In this document: piece by piece, positions 53,049 to 61,602 of the stretch | Numbering within the stretch: the stretch's first letter is position 1 | Layout: the number at the start of each line of letters is the position of its first letter | DNA from: Flavobacterium aquicola | GTDB lineage: Bacteria; Bacteroidota; Bacteroidia; Flavobacteriales; Flavobacteriaceae | Reading direction: 5' to 3' | DNA: 64,000 nt | NCBI RefSeq assembly: GCF_003385115.1 | Contig: NZ_QUNI01000015.1 | Span: forward strand, 62,001-126,000 | Made by a program: the position numbers and the translations under genes | Notes under the pieces: model-generated | Database searches by the model: none | Told to the model about the DNA's origin: nothing | The model's input: only the letters and a program-made list of their open reading frames with translations

Positions 53049-53116
53049 ACCGCAAATTCGCAAATTATAAAATCCTTTTTGGGTTTAAAATTTGCGAATT
53101 TGCGGTTTTATTTTTT
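53049..53116 (+). terminator. 18-bp perfect hairpin after fumarase
   Basis: ACCGCAAATTCGCAAATT at 53049-53066 pairs exactly with 53089-53106 and is followed by a T-rich run. The words CCGCAAAG and CGCAAAG also occur just upstream (53010-53032), suggesting it is also a member of a dispersed repeat. Confidence 0.7.
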
Positions 53117-53145
53117 TTACAGATTGATCACAAAAGTTATACTGA

Positions 53146-53173
53146 AAAAGACCGTCAGGCGTGGCGGTCTTTT
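53146..53173. terminator. Second hairpin after fumarase
   Basis: AAAAGACCG at 53146-53154 pairs with CGGTCTTTT at 53165-53173 around a 10-base loop. Confidence 0.6.
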
Positions 53174-53190
53174 CTATTTCAAATCCAAAC

Positions 53191-53198
53191 TACTTTTG
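53191..53198 (+). promoter_or_regulatory. Putative -7 box for the AraC gene
   Basis: TACTTTTG fits TAnnTTTG, 32 bases before the ATG at 53231. Confidence 0.4.
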
Positions 53199-53230
53199 TA
53201 CATTTGATTTAGAACACTTTAAAATCAAAA

Positions 53231-54109
53231 ATGACAACAGACATTATCGAACTAAACAACTTTATTGTACTGATTGAACAGTCAGACACCAAAAAGACTT
53301 TTGTACAGAAATGTGAAATAGACGGAGATGCTGTTGGTTTTGCTTTCTATGGTTCGGGCAATGTGGAGCTGGAAATAAAACACAATAACCAAACAAAATA
53401 TTTAACAAACACGACTGGTCTGGCTATTTCTTTTTTTGGAAACCAAAAAGTAGAATTTGCACACAAAATAGCACCCGATAAACCTTTGCAGTCCATCAGC
53501 ATTTTTACGAAACTGAAAAACCTGCATACTTTATCACAGGTCGAAAAAGAAATTTTCGAAAAGCAACTGCCTGACCTGTTAAATCCAAAAGAAAATTTTG
53601 TAAAAGGCCCAACCTTTTTTATGACTTTGGATATGCAATTGGCCGTTCAAAAAATATTCAACACCACATATTCTGGCAATACAAGGCTTTTGTTTTTAAA
53701 AAGTCAGGTTAATGAACTGCTGGCTCACTATTTTGCACTTTTGTCAAGTGATAAAAAAAATGAGCTTACGGAAAAAGACAAAGAGAAACTTTTTCAGGCA
53801 AAAGAAATTGTGAGTACCAATTACTCAAAACCCCCTACTCTTTCAGAATTGTCAAAACTGATAGGGCTTAACAGCAATAAATTAAAAAAGAACTTCAAAG
53901 AATTGTTCGGTATTCCTGTTTATAAGTACATTCATGAAGAGCGGTTAAACAAAGCGTATGAGCTATTGTGCAACCACGAAAAAACTGTTCAGGAAGCTGC
54001 TTGGGAAGTAGGTTATGAAAGTCTAAGCTCGTTTTCGAATGCGTTTCAGAAAAAATTTGGAACAAGACCGAATGAAGTAAAGAAACAATTCCTTTCAAAC
54101 AATTCTTAA
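53231..54109 (+). CDS. AraC-family transcriptional regulator
   Basis: A 292-residue regulator. The C-terminal HTH pair (TLSELSKLIGLNSNKLKKNFK and VQEAAWEVGYESLSSFSNAFQKK) ends in FGTRPNEVKK, a textbook AraC tail. The N-terminal jelly-roll part (FAFYGSGNVELEIKHN) binds an unknown ligand. Two genes on the same strand follow after 72 bases, an NmrA-like reductase and a membrane protein, which are probably its targets. Confidence 0.88.
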   Translation: MTTDIIELNNFIVLIEQSDTKKTFVQKCEIDGDAVGFAFYGSGNVELEIKHNNQTKYLTNTTGLAISFFGNQKVEFAHKIAPDKPLQSISIFTKLKNLHTLSQVEKEIFEKQLPDLLNPKENFVKGPTFFMTLDMQLAVQKIFNTTYSGNTRLLFLKSQVNELLAHYFALLSSDKKNELTEKDKEKLFQAKEIVSTNYSKPPTLSELSKLIGLNSNKLKKNFKELFGIPVYKYIHEERLNKAYELLCNHEKTVQEAAWEVGYESLSSFSNAFQKKFGTRPNEVKKQFLSNNS

Positions 54110-54181
54110 TTCCTTTTCGACAAATGATTTAATGATGACCGATGCATCTTTGTATCATCATTAATTAAAAAATCATTTATC

Positions 54182-55024
54182 ATGGAATCAAAAAAAATCT
54201 TAATCCTTGGCGGAAATGGAAAAACCGGCAGAAGAGTTGCAGAATTATTAAACAACGTAAATAACGTTACCGTACAATTAGCTTCTCGAAGCGCAAACCC
54301 ATCTTTTGACTGGGAAAAACCCGAAACGTGGTTAGATGTAATAAAAGGCAACGATACCGTATATATTACTTTTCAGCCTGACTTGGCAATTCCTACAGCT
54401 CCTGAAACCATTCGTCAATTTACAGAACTTGCAACACAAAATGGTATTCAAAAAATGGTGCTTCTTTCGGGAAGAGGAGAAAAAGAAGCTCAGGTTTGCG
54501 AAGAAATCGTAAAATCAACAGCGCAGAAATGGACAATTGTACGAGCGAGCTGGTTTAATCAAAATTTTAGCGAAAGCATCTTTTTGGAACCTATTTTGGC
54601 TGGTTTTGTAGCTTTGCCTAAAGCAGAAGTTTTAGAACCGTTTACCGATGCCGATGACATCGCAGCTGTTGTTGCTGAAGCGCTCCTGAACGAAAAACAC
54701 AACGGAAAAACCTATGAACTTACAGGACCGCGTCTGCTGAATTTTGAACAGGCTGTTACTGAAATTGCCGGAATTACGGGCAGAGAAATTGTTTTCCAAT
54801 CACTTTCTTTGGAACAATATATCGATATGCTCCGCCAATATCAAGTGCCTGAAGATGTAATCTGGCTGGTAAATTATTTGTTTTCCGAAGTTTTGGATGG
54901 ACGAAATTCAAGTGTCACTAATGATATCGAAAAAGTCTTGGGACGAAAAGCTACTGATTTTATCGACTATGCACTAAAAACTGCTCAAACAGGAATTTGG
55001 AACGAAATAAACCAGCTGTCATGA
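54182..55024 (+). CDS. NmrA-like NAD(P)-binding protein
   Basis: A 280-residue atypical short-chain dehydrogenase. KKILILGGNGKTGRRVAELL is the GGxGxTG Rossmann loop, MVLLSGRGEKEAQVCEE and WTIVRASWFNQNFSE follow, and the C-terminal half is helical as in NmrA/HSCARG proteins that sense or reduce with NAD(P)H. The substrate is unknown. Its stop overlaps the start of the next gene (ATGA), so the two are translationally coupled. Confidence 0.85.
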   Translation: MESKKILILGGNGKTGRRVAELLNNVNNVTVQLASRSANPSFDWEKPETWLDVIKGNDTVYITFQPDLAIPTAPETIRQFTELATQNGIQKMVLLSGRGEKEAQVCEEIVKSTAQKWTIVRASWFNQNFSESIFLEPILAGFVALPKAEVLEPFTDADDIAAVVAEALLNEKHNGKTYELTGPRLLNFEQAVTEIAGITGREIVFQSLSLEQYIDMLRQYQVPEDVIWLVNYLFSEVLDGRNSSVTNDIEKVLGRKATDFIDYALKTAQTGIWNEINQLS

Positions 55025-55410
55025 ATTGGGGAAGAGCTATATTTTCGGGCGTGATCGCTTGGCTTTGTGTCGTTATAACTTTTTATATTTTAGAGCATAT
55101 TCCTTTGATTCAAAAATCTTCACTTGTACTGGCAGTCATTGCAGCTTTTACAATTGTATTCTATGCATGGATTGCGGCAGTGATTTATTATAAAAAAGCA
55201 GTAAAAGAATCAGGCCTGCAGGTAGGAATCGTAATTACGGTCACAGCATTGATTTTAGATGTTCTCATAACTGTTCCTTTTATCGAAATCCCAAAAGGAA
55301 GCAGCTATCAACAGTTTTTTAGTAATCCTTTATTATGGATATTGGCAGTTATCAACGTGATTACCGTGTTTGTGTATTGGAAACTGAATTTCGATAGCAG
55401 ACCAAACTAA
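55021..55410 (+). CDS. Small four-helix membrane protein (DUF5367-like)
   Basis: A 129-residue protein with four predicted helices (AIFSGVIAWLCVVITFYIL, LVLAVIAAFTIVFYAWIAAV, VGIVITVTALILDVLITV, PLLWILAVINVITVFVYW). I choose the ATG at 55021, which overlaps the preceding stop as ATGA. It resembles DUF5367 membrane proteins, with moderate confidence. The function is unknown; coupling to the NmrA-like gene suggests a joint role. Confidence 0.75.
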   Translation: MNWGRAIFSGVIAWLCVVITFYILEHIPLIQKSSLVLAVIAAFTIVFYAWIAAVIYYKKAVKESGLQVGIVITVTALILDVLITVPFIEIPKGSSYQQFFSNPLLWILAVINVITVFVYWKLNFDSRPN

Positions 55411-55488
55411 AATTAGAAAAATATAATCAGATCTGTGAATAAAGATTGGATTTTCGAGTTTTAAACAAATAAAATGCTGAATAATACA

Positions 55489-55525
55489 AAAAGGCTATTG
55501 ATATCTTTAATACCAATAGCCTTTT
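55489..55525. terminator. Bidirectional terminator
   Basis: AAAAGGCTATTG at 55489-55500 pairs exactly with CAATAGCCTTTT at 55514-55525, between convergent genes. Confidence 0.8.
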
Positions 55526-55560
55526 GTATAGTTTTAAAACTTACTATTAGATAAAACCTA

Positions 55561-55935
55561 CTAAAGTCTGCCTGCAATATCTTTTTTATATTTATTTAGA
55601 AGAGCTTTTGTCATCCCTAAATTTGCTTTAGAAGAATCTACTGCTAAATAGATAAAATACTCATTATTGTCTGAAACATCAATGATGTGTATTTGATTAC
55701 TCAAAGTAATCATAATATCATCAATACTCTCATTTAATCCCAATGCACTAATTGCATTTAACTTAGCTTTTACTACTTCTAGATTGAAAGCAGAAGCCAA
55801 TTCTGGATCAAATCCAGCTAGCGCAGAATCACTATAGTACGAAATTCCGCTTTTAATTTCAGATATAGCAACAGCAATGAATCCAGGAACATTTTTCTTA
55901 ATTTCTTCTCCGAATTTTTTTAAAAAATCTGACAT
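55561..55935 (-). CDS. 124-residue protein, possible roadblock/LC7 fold, copy 1
   Basis: A 124-residue soluble protein. The order helix (SDFLKKFGEEIKKN), strands (FIAVAISEIKSGISYYS), a long helix (LEVVKAKLNAISALG), strands (IDDIMITLSNQIHIIDV, NEYFIYLAVD) and a final helix (LGMTKALLNKYKKDI) is what one expects of roadblock/LC7 or MglB-like proteins, which regulate small GTPases or form scaffolds. This assignment is by pattern only. About 89% identical to the product of 58756-59130 (110 of 124 residues). Confidence 0.75.
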   Translation of the reverse strand: MSDFLKKFGEEIKKNVPGFIAVAISEIKSGISYYSDSALAGFDPELASAFNLEVVKAKLNAISALGLNESIDDIMITLSNQIHIIDVSDNNEYFIYLAVDSSKANLGMTKALLNKYKKDIAGRL

Positions 55936-55968
55936 CTTCGTTGTGTTTTAAAATTTATATATTTTTTA

Positions 55969-55976
55969 CAAAAATA
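55969..55976 (-). promoter_or_regulatory. Putative -7 box for copy 1
   Basis: On the minus strand TATTTTTG fits TAnnTTTG, 33 bases before the start codon at 55935. Confidence 0.4.
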
Positions 55977-56027
55977 TTCATGAAGGCGCCATTCTTCTAT
56001 TAACTTCATTTCTTTTTCTGAACTATT

Positions 56028-56405
56028 ATGTCTAATTTTGAACTAATCATACACTTATCTATGTTTCAGCATCCAGAAATAAAAATCAAACAAATAAGAG
56101 AACTAAAAAACTTGACTCAAGAACACATATCAAATGAATTAGGGTTGTCCGTAAGAGCCTATTCTAAGATTGAATCAGGCGAAACACAGTTAACAATTAA
56201 TAGGCTAAAGCAAATAAGTGCGATTTTAGAAATAGATCCTATTGAGATATTAGGTTTTAATGTTAAAAATATTTTTAACATTAATAATTCAGAAGGAAAT
56301 AGTAATTATATTAACTATTCAGATAAACTAATTGAACAATATGAAGAAACTATTGAGTCTTTAAAAGAACAGATTTCTCTACTAAAACTTTTAATGAATA
56401 AATAA
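56028..56405 (+). CDS. XRE-family HTH regulator
   Basis: A 125-residue protein. The Cro/C1-type HTH covers about residues 18-75 (IKQIRELKNLTQEHISNELGL, AYSKIESGETQLTINRLKQISAILEI). A C-terminal coiled coil (KLIEQYEETIESLKEQISLLKLLM) should make it dimerise. An ATG at 56061 would give a more usual start (MFQHPEIKIKQIREL). It is divergent from the copy 1 gene across 92 bases and may control it. It is AT-rich like the whole block. Confidence 0.85.
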   Translation: MSNFELIIHLSMFQHPEIKIKQIRELKNLTQEHISNELGLSVRAYSKIESGETQLTINRLKQISAILEIDPIEILGFNVKNIFNINNSEGNSNYINYSDKLIEQYEETIESLKEQISLLKLLMNK

Positions 56406-56577
56406 AGACACAATATAATTTTTTGAAAAACTTTCAATATAAATTTTAGGCTCTTTAACCTAAATGACTCTTTTTAGAATTCTATCTGAATTTATTTCTT
56501 GTTCATGCAATCTAAGTAAAAAGAACGCTTTCTCTTCAAAAATTTAATTTTGAAATATTTTATATAGAATTATTCTC

Positions 56578-56599
56578 CAATTATAATCTTTTATAATTG
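56578..56599. repeat. Perfect dyad in the gap between the XRE and MFS genes
   Basis: CAATTATAA, four bases, then TTATAATTG form a perfect 9-bp dyad. The 263-base gap between the convergent ends of the two genes shows nothing else. It could be a weak terminator or a protein-binding site. Confidence 0.4.
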
Positions 56600-56668
56600 C
56601 ACAAAAAACAAAAGAGATTATTTTAAAATTTCATAAAACATCTTAGTTGACCAGCGGGTGTAAATGCC

Positions 56669-57931
56669 TTATTTTGAACTTCCGGCAAAAAAAGACTGCA
56701 CAATTTTGTTTTTTATCATTTCCTTTTCTTTCTTAACTATAAACACTAAACGGTAAGATAAAATAAAACCAATAAGGCCTAAAACAAACAAGAAAATCCA
56801 GTTGGCTTTATAACCAAATTTTTCAATAATTTCCATACCCGTTTTAGTACTTACGATCTGAGCTACACTATAACTCATAGTAAAAACAGACATAAATTTA
56901 CCTTCCTGTTTTTTAAGGGATCGCTTTTTAACAAATGAATTGGCAAAAGGGAATGTGAGCATTATTCCAGCTGTCATCAATATCATCATAATAATTAAGC
57001 TGAAAATATTATTTTCAATCAATAAAAATAAATACCCGATAGACATCGATAAAACACCATAAGATACCATCAAAAGCTTGCTTATATTTCTGGATTCAAT
57101 GTATTTTACAATTGGCAATTCAAAAATCAAAATTAAAACCCCATTTAAAGCCAAAAACAAACCTCCCTGGAGACTAGAAAAATGAAAGACTTCTTTATAA
57201 TAAATAGATAAGGTTGTAAAAATCTGAAAGAATAAAACTCCCGTTATCATCGTAACCAAAAGATGGATTAAAAAAGGTTTATCGTCAAAAACCGAAGTAG
57301 TTTCTTTTAAGTGCTTAAAGATTTTTAATTTATAAGGCAATTTCTTTTCCTTGACATATATGGAGAATAAAGCTATACTCAAAATACAGGTTAATCCATC
57401 TATGTAAAACAGAAAACTGTAATCTAAAGCTGTAATTATAATACCTCCGATAAGGGGACCAAACATAAATCCTAAATTAACAGCCGATCGTACTAAAGAT
57501 AAGGCCCGGGTTCTATCTGCTTTGAGAGCATAAGTATCCAGTGATACTAACATCGCTGGCCTGTACATATCTGCAACTGTTGTTAAAAGCAAAACACCAA
57601 AACAAAAACTATAAAAAGTAGTCAGAAACTGCAATAAAATAAAAAGAATTCCGGTTGTAAATAAACTAAAAATCATCACCTTGTAAAAACCAATTTTATC
57701 AGATAATTTACCACTTAACCAAGTACCCATAAAAGAACCAATTCCGTAAAAAACCATCACCCAGCCAATTTGGCCGTACGTAAAATGAAGTTCTTCTAAC
57801 ATATATTTAGACAGAAAAGGCACTACCATGGCACCGCATCTATTGATAAAAGTAGTAATGGCTAAAATTTTGACCTCGACAGAAAACTCGCTAAAATGCT
57901 GAAAATAATTTTTAAATAGTTTTTTTATCAT
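56669..57931 (-). CDS. MFS transporter, probable exporter
   Basis: A 420-residue protein with 12 predicted helices. WLSGKLSDKIGFYKVMIF in loop 2-3 is the MFS motif A, and SLVRSAVNLGFMFGPLIGGII in helix 5 resembles motif C of drug-proton antiporters (Gly/Pro-rich). It is therefore likely an efflux protein of the DHA1 type, with the substrate unknown. It follows a GNAT gene by 57 bases on the same strand and lies between two copies of the 124-residue protein. Confidence 0.88.
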   Translation of the reverse strand: MIKKLFKNYFQHFSEFSVEVKILAITTFINRCGAMVVPFLSKYMLEELHFTYGQIGWVMVFYGIGSFMGTWLSGKLSDKIGFYKVMIFSLFTTGILFILLQFLTTFYSFCFGVLLLTTVADMYRPAMLVSLDTYALKADRTRALSLVRSAVNLGFMFGPLIGGIIITALDYSFLFYIDGLTCILSIALFSIYVKEKKLPYKLKIFKHLKETTSVFDDKPFLIHLLVTMITGVLFFQIFTTLSIYYKEVFHFSSLQGGLFLALNGVLILIFELPIVKYIESRNISKLLMVSYGVLSMSIGYLFLLIENNIFSLIIMMILMTAGIMLTFPFANSFVKKRSLKKQEGKFMSVFTMSYSVAQIVSTKTGMEIIEKFGYKANWIFLFVLGLIGFILSYRLVFIVKKEKEMIKNKIVQSFFAGSSK

Positions 57932-57988
57932 TTTATTTTTAATTTTTTAAAATGTAATACTCTTTTGATTTTATATTAAAAGGCTGTA

Positions 57989-58483
57989 TTATCCATTTAA
58001 TTTCATTTCGTAATAATAATAATTTGCAATAAAATTCATCCGATTGAAACCAAAACCTTCATAAAGCTGCTGTGCTGGATAATTTTCAGTATCCGTATTT
58101 AATGAAATATGATCAACTTTGGTTTTTCTCGCATAGTCAATACATTTTAGCATAATTTGTTTTCCTATCTGTTTCCTTCTAAACTCAGGTTTAACATATA
58201 GATACGAGATATGCCAATTGTAGCGTACTAATGAAAGCACATTTACTTTGTGATACAAAACCATGAAAGCAATAGGACGGCCATTATCTTTTTTGACAAA
58301 AATCTTAGCCTTGTTTCTATCTAATTTATTCTTTAAAAATGATATCGCATTTTCTAAATCAAGCAGCTGTTCATCTATTAATTTAGATTCATAAATTATG
58401 TCAACTACCAAATGAAAATCGTTTGATTTAATCTCTTCGATTTCATCTATACCCATATAAAAATATTGGTTATCAAACTCCAT
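57989..58483 (-). CDS. GNAT N-acetyltransferase
   Basis: A 164-residue acetyltransferase. ISYLYVKPEFRRKQIGKQIMLKCIDYAR contains the R-R-K-Q-I-G-K acetyl-CoA loop, then HISLNTDTENYPAQQLYEGFGF, a classic GNAT C-terminus. The pairing of an acetyltransferase with an MFS exporter, 57 bases apart, recalls resistance or secondary-metabolite self-protection modules. The substrate is unknown. Confidence 0.87.
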   Translation of the reverse strand: MEFDNQYFYMGIDEIEEIKSNDFHLVVDIIYESKLIDEQLLDLENAISFLKNKLDRNKAKIFVKKDNGRPIAFMVLYHKVNVLSLVRYNWHISYLYVKPEFRRKQIGKQIMLKCIDYARKTKVDHISLNTDTENYPAQQLYEGFGFNRMNFIANYYYYEMKLNG

Positions 58484-58594
58484 TGTTTTTATTTATCCGC
58501 AACTTAATTACAACAATACTGTAATCTATACTTTGTATTTAAAACAGAAAATACCGTTTCAAAAAAAATAGAAAAAAAGCATAAATTACTTATA

Positions 58595-58667
58595 AGCTGT
58601 ATGCAGTTACATACAGCTAAGCTATATTTAATAAAGCCAATCAAAATAATCTGACTGACTTTATTAA
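58595..58667. repeat. Two perfect 9-bp hairpins
   Basis: AGCTGTATG / CATACAGCT at 58595-58603/58610-58618 (6-base loop) and TTAATAAAG / CTTTATTAA at 58628-58636/58659-58667 (22-base loop) lie in the 272-base gap between copy 2 and the GNAT gene. They are candidates for terminators of copy 2 on the minus strand. Confidence 0.5.
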
Positions 58668-58755
58668 ATGCTAATGATTATTAAAATCAGCAGCAAATCA
58701 TATAACATTGCGAATTAATTTTGAAATTTCAAATAAGATTTGGGGAAAGAAAACT

Positions 58756-59130
58756 TTACAGTTTTCCAGAAATTTCTTTTTTGTATTTGTTCAAAAGAGC
58801 TTTAGTCATTCCTAAATTAGCTTTAGAAGAATCAACAGCCAAATAAATAAAATATTCATTGTTATCTGAAATATCAATAATATGTATTTGATTCGTTAGC
58901 GTAATCAGAATATCGTCAATAGATTCATTTAACCCTAAAGCACTAATTGCATTTAATTTAGCTTTTACTACTTCAAGATTGAATGCCGACGCTAATTCAG
59001 GATCAAAACTTGCAATTGCTGAATCACTATAATAGGATATACCGCTTTTAATTTCGGATACTGCGACCGCTATGTATCCAGGGATGTTGTTTTTTACTTC
59101 TTCTCCAAATTGTTTCAAAAAATCTGACAT
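58756..59130 (-). CDS. 124-residue protein, possible roadblock/LC7 fold, copy 2
   Basis: The same length and layout as the product of 55561-55935. The 14 differing residues are mostly conservative (for example I/V, M/L, S/T, D/E, R/K), while the DNA carries many synonymous changes, so the pair is old and under purifying selection. The segment from FDPELASAFNLEVVK to GLNESIDDI is unchanged. Function is unknown; a role in protein assembly or GTPase control is only inferred from the predicted fold. Confidence 0.75.
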   Translation of the reverse strand: MSDFLKQFGEEVKNNIPGYIAVAVSEIKSGISYYSDSAIASFDPELASAFNLEVVKAKLNAISALGLNESIDDILITLTNQIHIIDISDNNEYFIYLAVDSSKANLGMTKALLNKYKKEISGKL

Positions 59131-59153
59131 GGTATTTGTTTTATGTTATTTCA

Positions 59154-59161
59154 CAAAATTA
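59154..59161 (-). promoter_or_regulatory. Putative -7 box for copy 2
   Basis: On the minus strand TAATTTTG fits TAnnTTTG, 23 bases before the start codon at 59130. Confidence 0.4.
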
Positions 59162-59318
59162 CGTTATAGATGTTATAAAATTTGTATATACAACTAAACA
59201 AACACATTAAACAGATGTTAAATAAAATAATGACACTTAATTTGTTAATTAATACCTATATACAGTACAAATACTGGAAAAAATTGTATTTTTTACATTT
59301 AAAATATAATTATATAAA

Positions 59319-59414
59319 ATGAATTCCTTTAAAAAACCACTCAAGAAATTAGACTATCCAGCTCATAAGAAATATAGAGGCATCTTGTTTAACTACAGAA
59401 AGACTAATTTATAA
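59319..59414 (+). CDS. Possible 31-residue basic peptide
   Basis: The 312-base gap 59131-59442 is AT-rich. It contains an ATG-started 31-codon frame encoding a strongly basic peptide (MNSFKKPLKKLDYPAHKKYR and on). There is no known family and no clear promoter. It may be spurious; apart from the box at 59154-59161, nothing else is seen in this gap. Confidence 0.2.
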   Translation: MNSFKKPLKKLDYPAHKKYRGILFNYRKTNL

Positions 59415-59442
59415 AATTACAACACAATATTGTTATAATTTT

Positions 59443-59982
59443 CTACTTCAAATCAATTTTAAGAGCTTCTTTCTGTGATTGATAATTTTCATAATAACAG
59501 ATAGATAAACACGACTGAACAGGAAACATCAGAGTTTCGAAACCACATGTGTCATCACAATTTTTAGAAACTAAATAATTGTTTTCAATAATATCTACTA
59601 ATGTTAGTAAAGGCGAGTAAAAAGTAATACCTATTTTATGTTTGGATTGGTCCGTAATATCTGTGTTAATGATATCCAATTGATAGTTAGAAAACGGAAA
59701 ATAATTATTTCCCAATACATCAGTAATACGATAAAGATTCCCCTTTAACTGCGTTACGTAGCCATTGGCAGCAATACCAACCAAGTAATGCACCTGAGAA
59801 GCTTTTTCGTTTTCAGACAATAATTCTCTAAAAGTATTTTTGGGATTTTCCTTCGAATTGAACTGCTGATGCTGCATCAAATATTCTTTGTATGTATCCT
59901 CCCAAACATATTGGTCCCAAAGAGATGTGAATTTACTATCGATAATTATTCTATAAGCAAGTCGTATTTTGGCTTTATACAT
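59443..59982 (-). CDS. Hypothetical protein in the pirin-like operon
   Basis: A 179-residue soluble protein I do not recognise. It begins with YKAKIRLAYRIIID, has a central beta-rich part (GNLYRITDVLGNNYFPFSNY) and a Cys-containing C-terminus (NCDDTCGFETLMF, QSCLSICYYENY). No signal peptide. It starts 9 bases after the pirin-like stop and so is probably co-transcribed. The four Cys could form a metal site, but this is speculation. Confidence 0.6.
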   Translation of the reverse strand: MYKAKIRLAYRIIIDSKFTSLWDQYVWEDTYKEYLMQHQQFNSKENPKNTFRELLSENEKASQVHYLVGIAANGYVTQLKGNLYRITDVLGNNYFPFSNYQLDIINTDITDQSKHKIGITFYSPLLTLVDIIENNYLVSKNCDDTCGFETLMFPVQSCLSICYYENYQSQKEALKIDLK

Positions 59983-59991
59983 AGCAGATTT

Positions 59992-60690
59992 TTATTGATT
60001 TTCCATTGGAATTTCAAACACTAACAAAATAGCATTTTCTGAGAGTGCCTCCCACTCTACTGTTTCAATTTTATTAAAACTGAGCCCGTCTTTCTCCTCC
60101 AATAATCTGTTTTCAACTTCAAAAGCACCACTGATTACAAAAACAAATACGCCGTTTAAATTACTTTTTAAGGCATAAAAACCTTCTTTTCTTCCGTCAT
60201 AAATACCGATGAAACCTAATGTGTCCGGAAATCCAAAAAGAGGAATTAATTTGTTTCTTTCAGAAAAATCAAAATCAGATCTGCTGGAACTTGGCTTAAA
60301 ATTGCTAGCTTTTGAGCAGAACCTGACTTCCAAGTAACTTACATTTTCCAGCTCATAAGGATTGGAAAGCTCAAAAGAAGTTCCCTGCTGGGCAGAGAGA
60401 TGCTTTATCTGTTCGATTCTAATGAAATCCTCATCACCTAAACTGTCTTTATAGGCTATTCCGCCAAAAAGAGGCAGCAGCATTATTTCAGTATTAGCAT
60501 CAATGAATGTAAATCTTTTAGACAAAGGAGCAATTGTAACCTCATTCAAAACTTTCAAAGTTCCGAATGGTTTTCTGGACACATCGTCACTGCCCTCAAA
60601 ATTGAATGTAGCTAAATTTAAAAAGGCATCCGATTTAGAAACTGTTCGTAAATCGGATCTAAAAATCTTCGCGGGGTTTTGCTTAATCAT
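59992..60690 (-). CDS. Pirin-like bicupin protein
   Basis: A 232-residue protein. The opening MIKQNPAKIFRSDLRTVSKS and the two cupin-like halves (EIMLLPLFGGIAYKDSLG and HLSAQQGTSFELSNPYELENVSYLEVRF; GFYALKSNLNGVFVFVISGAFEVENRLL) match the pirin-like family found in Bacteroidota. The conserved His residues of metal-binding pirins are not obvious, so this copy may be non-metal. Some pirins have quercetinase activity. It lies next to an intradiol-dioxygenase-like gene. Confidence 0.75.
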   Translation of the reverse strand: MIKQNPAKIFRSDLRTVSKSDAFLNLATFNFEGSDDVSRKPFGTLKVLNEVTIAPLSKRFTFIDANTEIMLLPLFGGIAYKDSLGDEDFIRIEQIKHLSAQQGTSFELSNPYELENVSYLEVRFCSKASNFKPSSSRSDFDFSERNKLIPLFGFPDTLGFIGIYDGRKEGFYALKSNLNGVFVFVISGAFEVENRLLEEKDGLSFNKIETVEWEALSENAILLVFEIPMENQ

Positions 60691-60718
60691 TTTTTAGAAA
60701 CTAAATATTAAGCATCAT

Positions 60719-61471
60719 CTAGCCAGCCACATTTATTGTGTGTGTCAAAACAAAACCATCTGCAACACTTCCTGTCACAGCCGACATTTCATTGGCAACA
60801 CCATCAGAAAACACATTATCCGAAGCATTATACGTATATCCGGAAAGTCCTTTTGTATAACCATTAGCGCTCGAAGCATTTACCAGCGCTACGGCACTGC
60901 CAGAACCTTCGGGAAATGCGATTTGGGTAACAAGCAATGATGTCCCCGAAGCATTGTACACATGAACATGAATATGTGTCGCCCTGCCACTATACCATCC
61001 TGGAAAAATAGAGGTAAAATGTACTAATCCATTGGCGTCTGTCGTTTGTCTTCCTCTTAAAAAATGTACTGATGTGAAATCGGCGGACTGCATTGATGTA
61101 CCTCCATATTCTGAATAATAGCCATCCTTATCACAATGCCAGATATCAACAATAGCACCTTCAAGAGCCGCACAGCTGGCTTTGGTATTCTTTACATAGA
61201 TATTAATAGAAAACGCGACACCAGTGCGATCGCTTACAATGTTTGAAGTAACAAGTGATGTAGGCGTTTTTGTTGGAAATGGCCCCGCAGTTTCCGATGC
61301 GGTAACAGAACAGGTTCCAGTCGAAGAATCTCCACCAGTATCAGTTGCCTGAGTCGAATCGGCCGCAGAAGAATCACTGCTGTCATCATTACTGCATGCC
61401 TTAATCACAGGAATAGTCAACGCTCCCAGGCCTGCTAATCCTAATCCTCTTAAAAAATCTTTTCTTTCCAT
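60719..61471 (-). CDS. Intradiol ring-cleavage dioxygenase-like secreted protein
   Basis: A 250-residue protein with a lipoprotein-like N-terminus (residues 1-26, ending IPVIKAC) that starts like a Tat substrate (MERKDFLRGLG). A Ser/Asp/Thr-rich linker follows. The catalytic part has SETAGPFPTKTP, ALEGAIVDIWHCDKDGYYSEYG, GLVHFTSIFPGWYSGRATHIHVHV; the Tyr and the two His in the last segment are Fe(III) ligands in this family. It would cleave catechols outside the cytoplasm. The natural substrate is unknown. Confidence 0.85.
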   Translation of the reverse strand: MERKDFLRGLGLAGLGALTIPVIKACSNDDSSDSSAADSTQATDTGGDSSTGTCSVTASETAGPFPTKTPTSLVTSNIVSDRTGVAFSINIYVKNTKASCAALEGAIVDIWHCDKDGYYSEYGGTSMQSADFTSVHFLRGRQTTDANGLVHFTSIFPGWYSGRATHIHVHVYNASGTSLLVTQIAFPEGSGSAVALVNASSANGYTKGLSGYTYNASDNVFSDGVANEMSAVTGSVADGFVLTHTINVAG

Positions 61472-61602
61472 ACTAATTCCAATTTTAAGGTTACAGCGGT
61501 AAAAGTATTTAAAGTCATAAATCGTTTATAATTTATGAGGTAACGCGATGATTTTAAGAGGTAAATAGGGTATAAATGTCCTTTTTAAAGAAAGGAAAAA
61601 CA

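Noticed and set aside
55561..59130. Composite transposon suspected from the duplicated flanking genes
   Set aside because: The repeated units are protein-coding genes with diverged synonymous sites; no transposase or terminal inverted repeats are seen.
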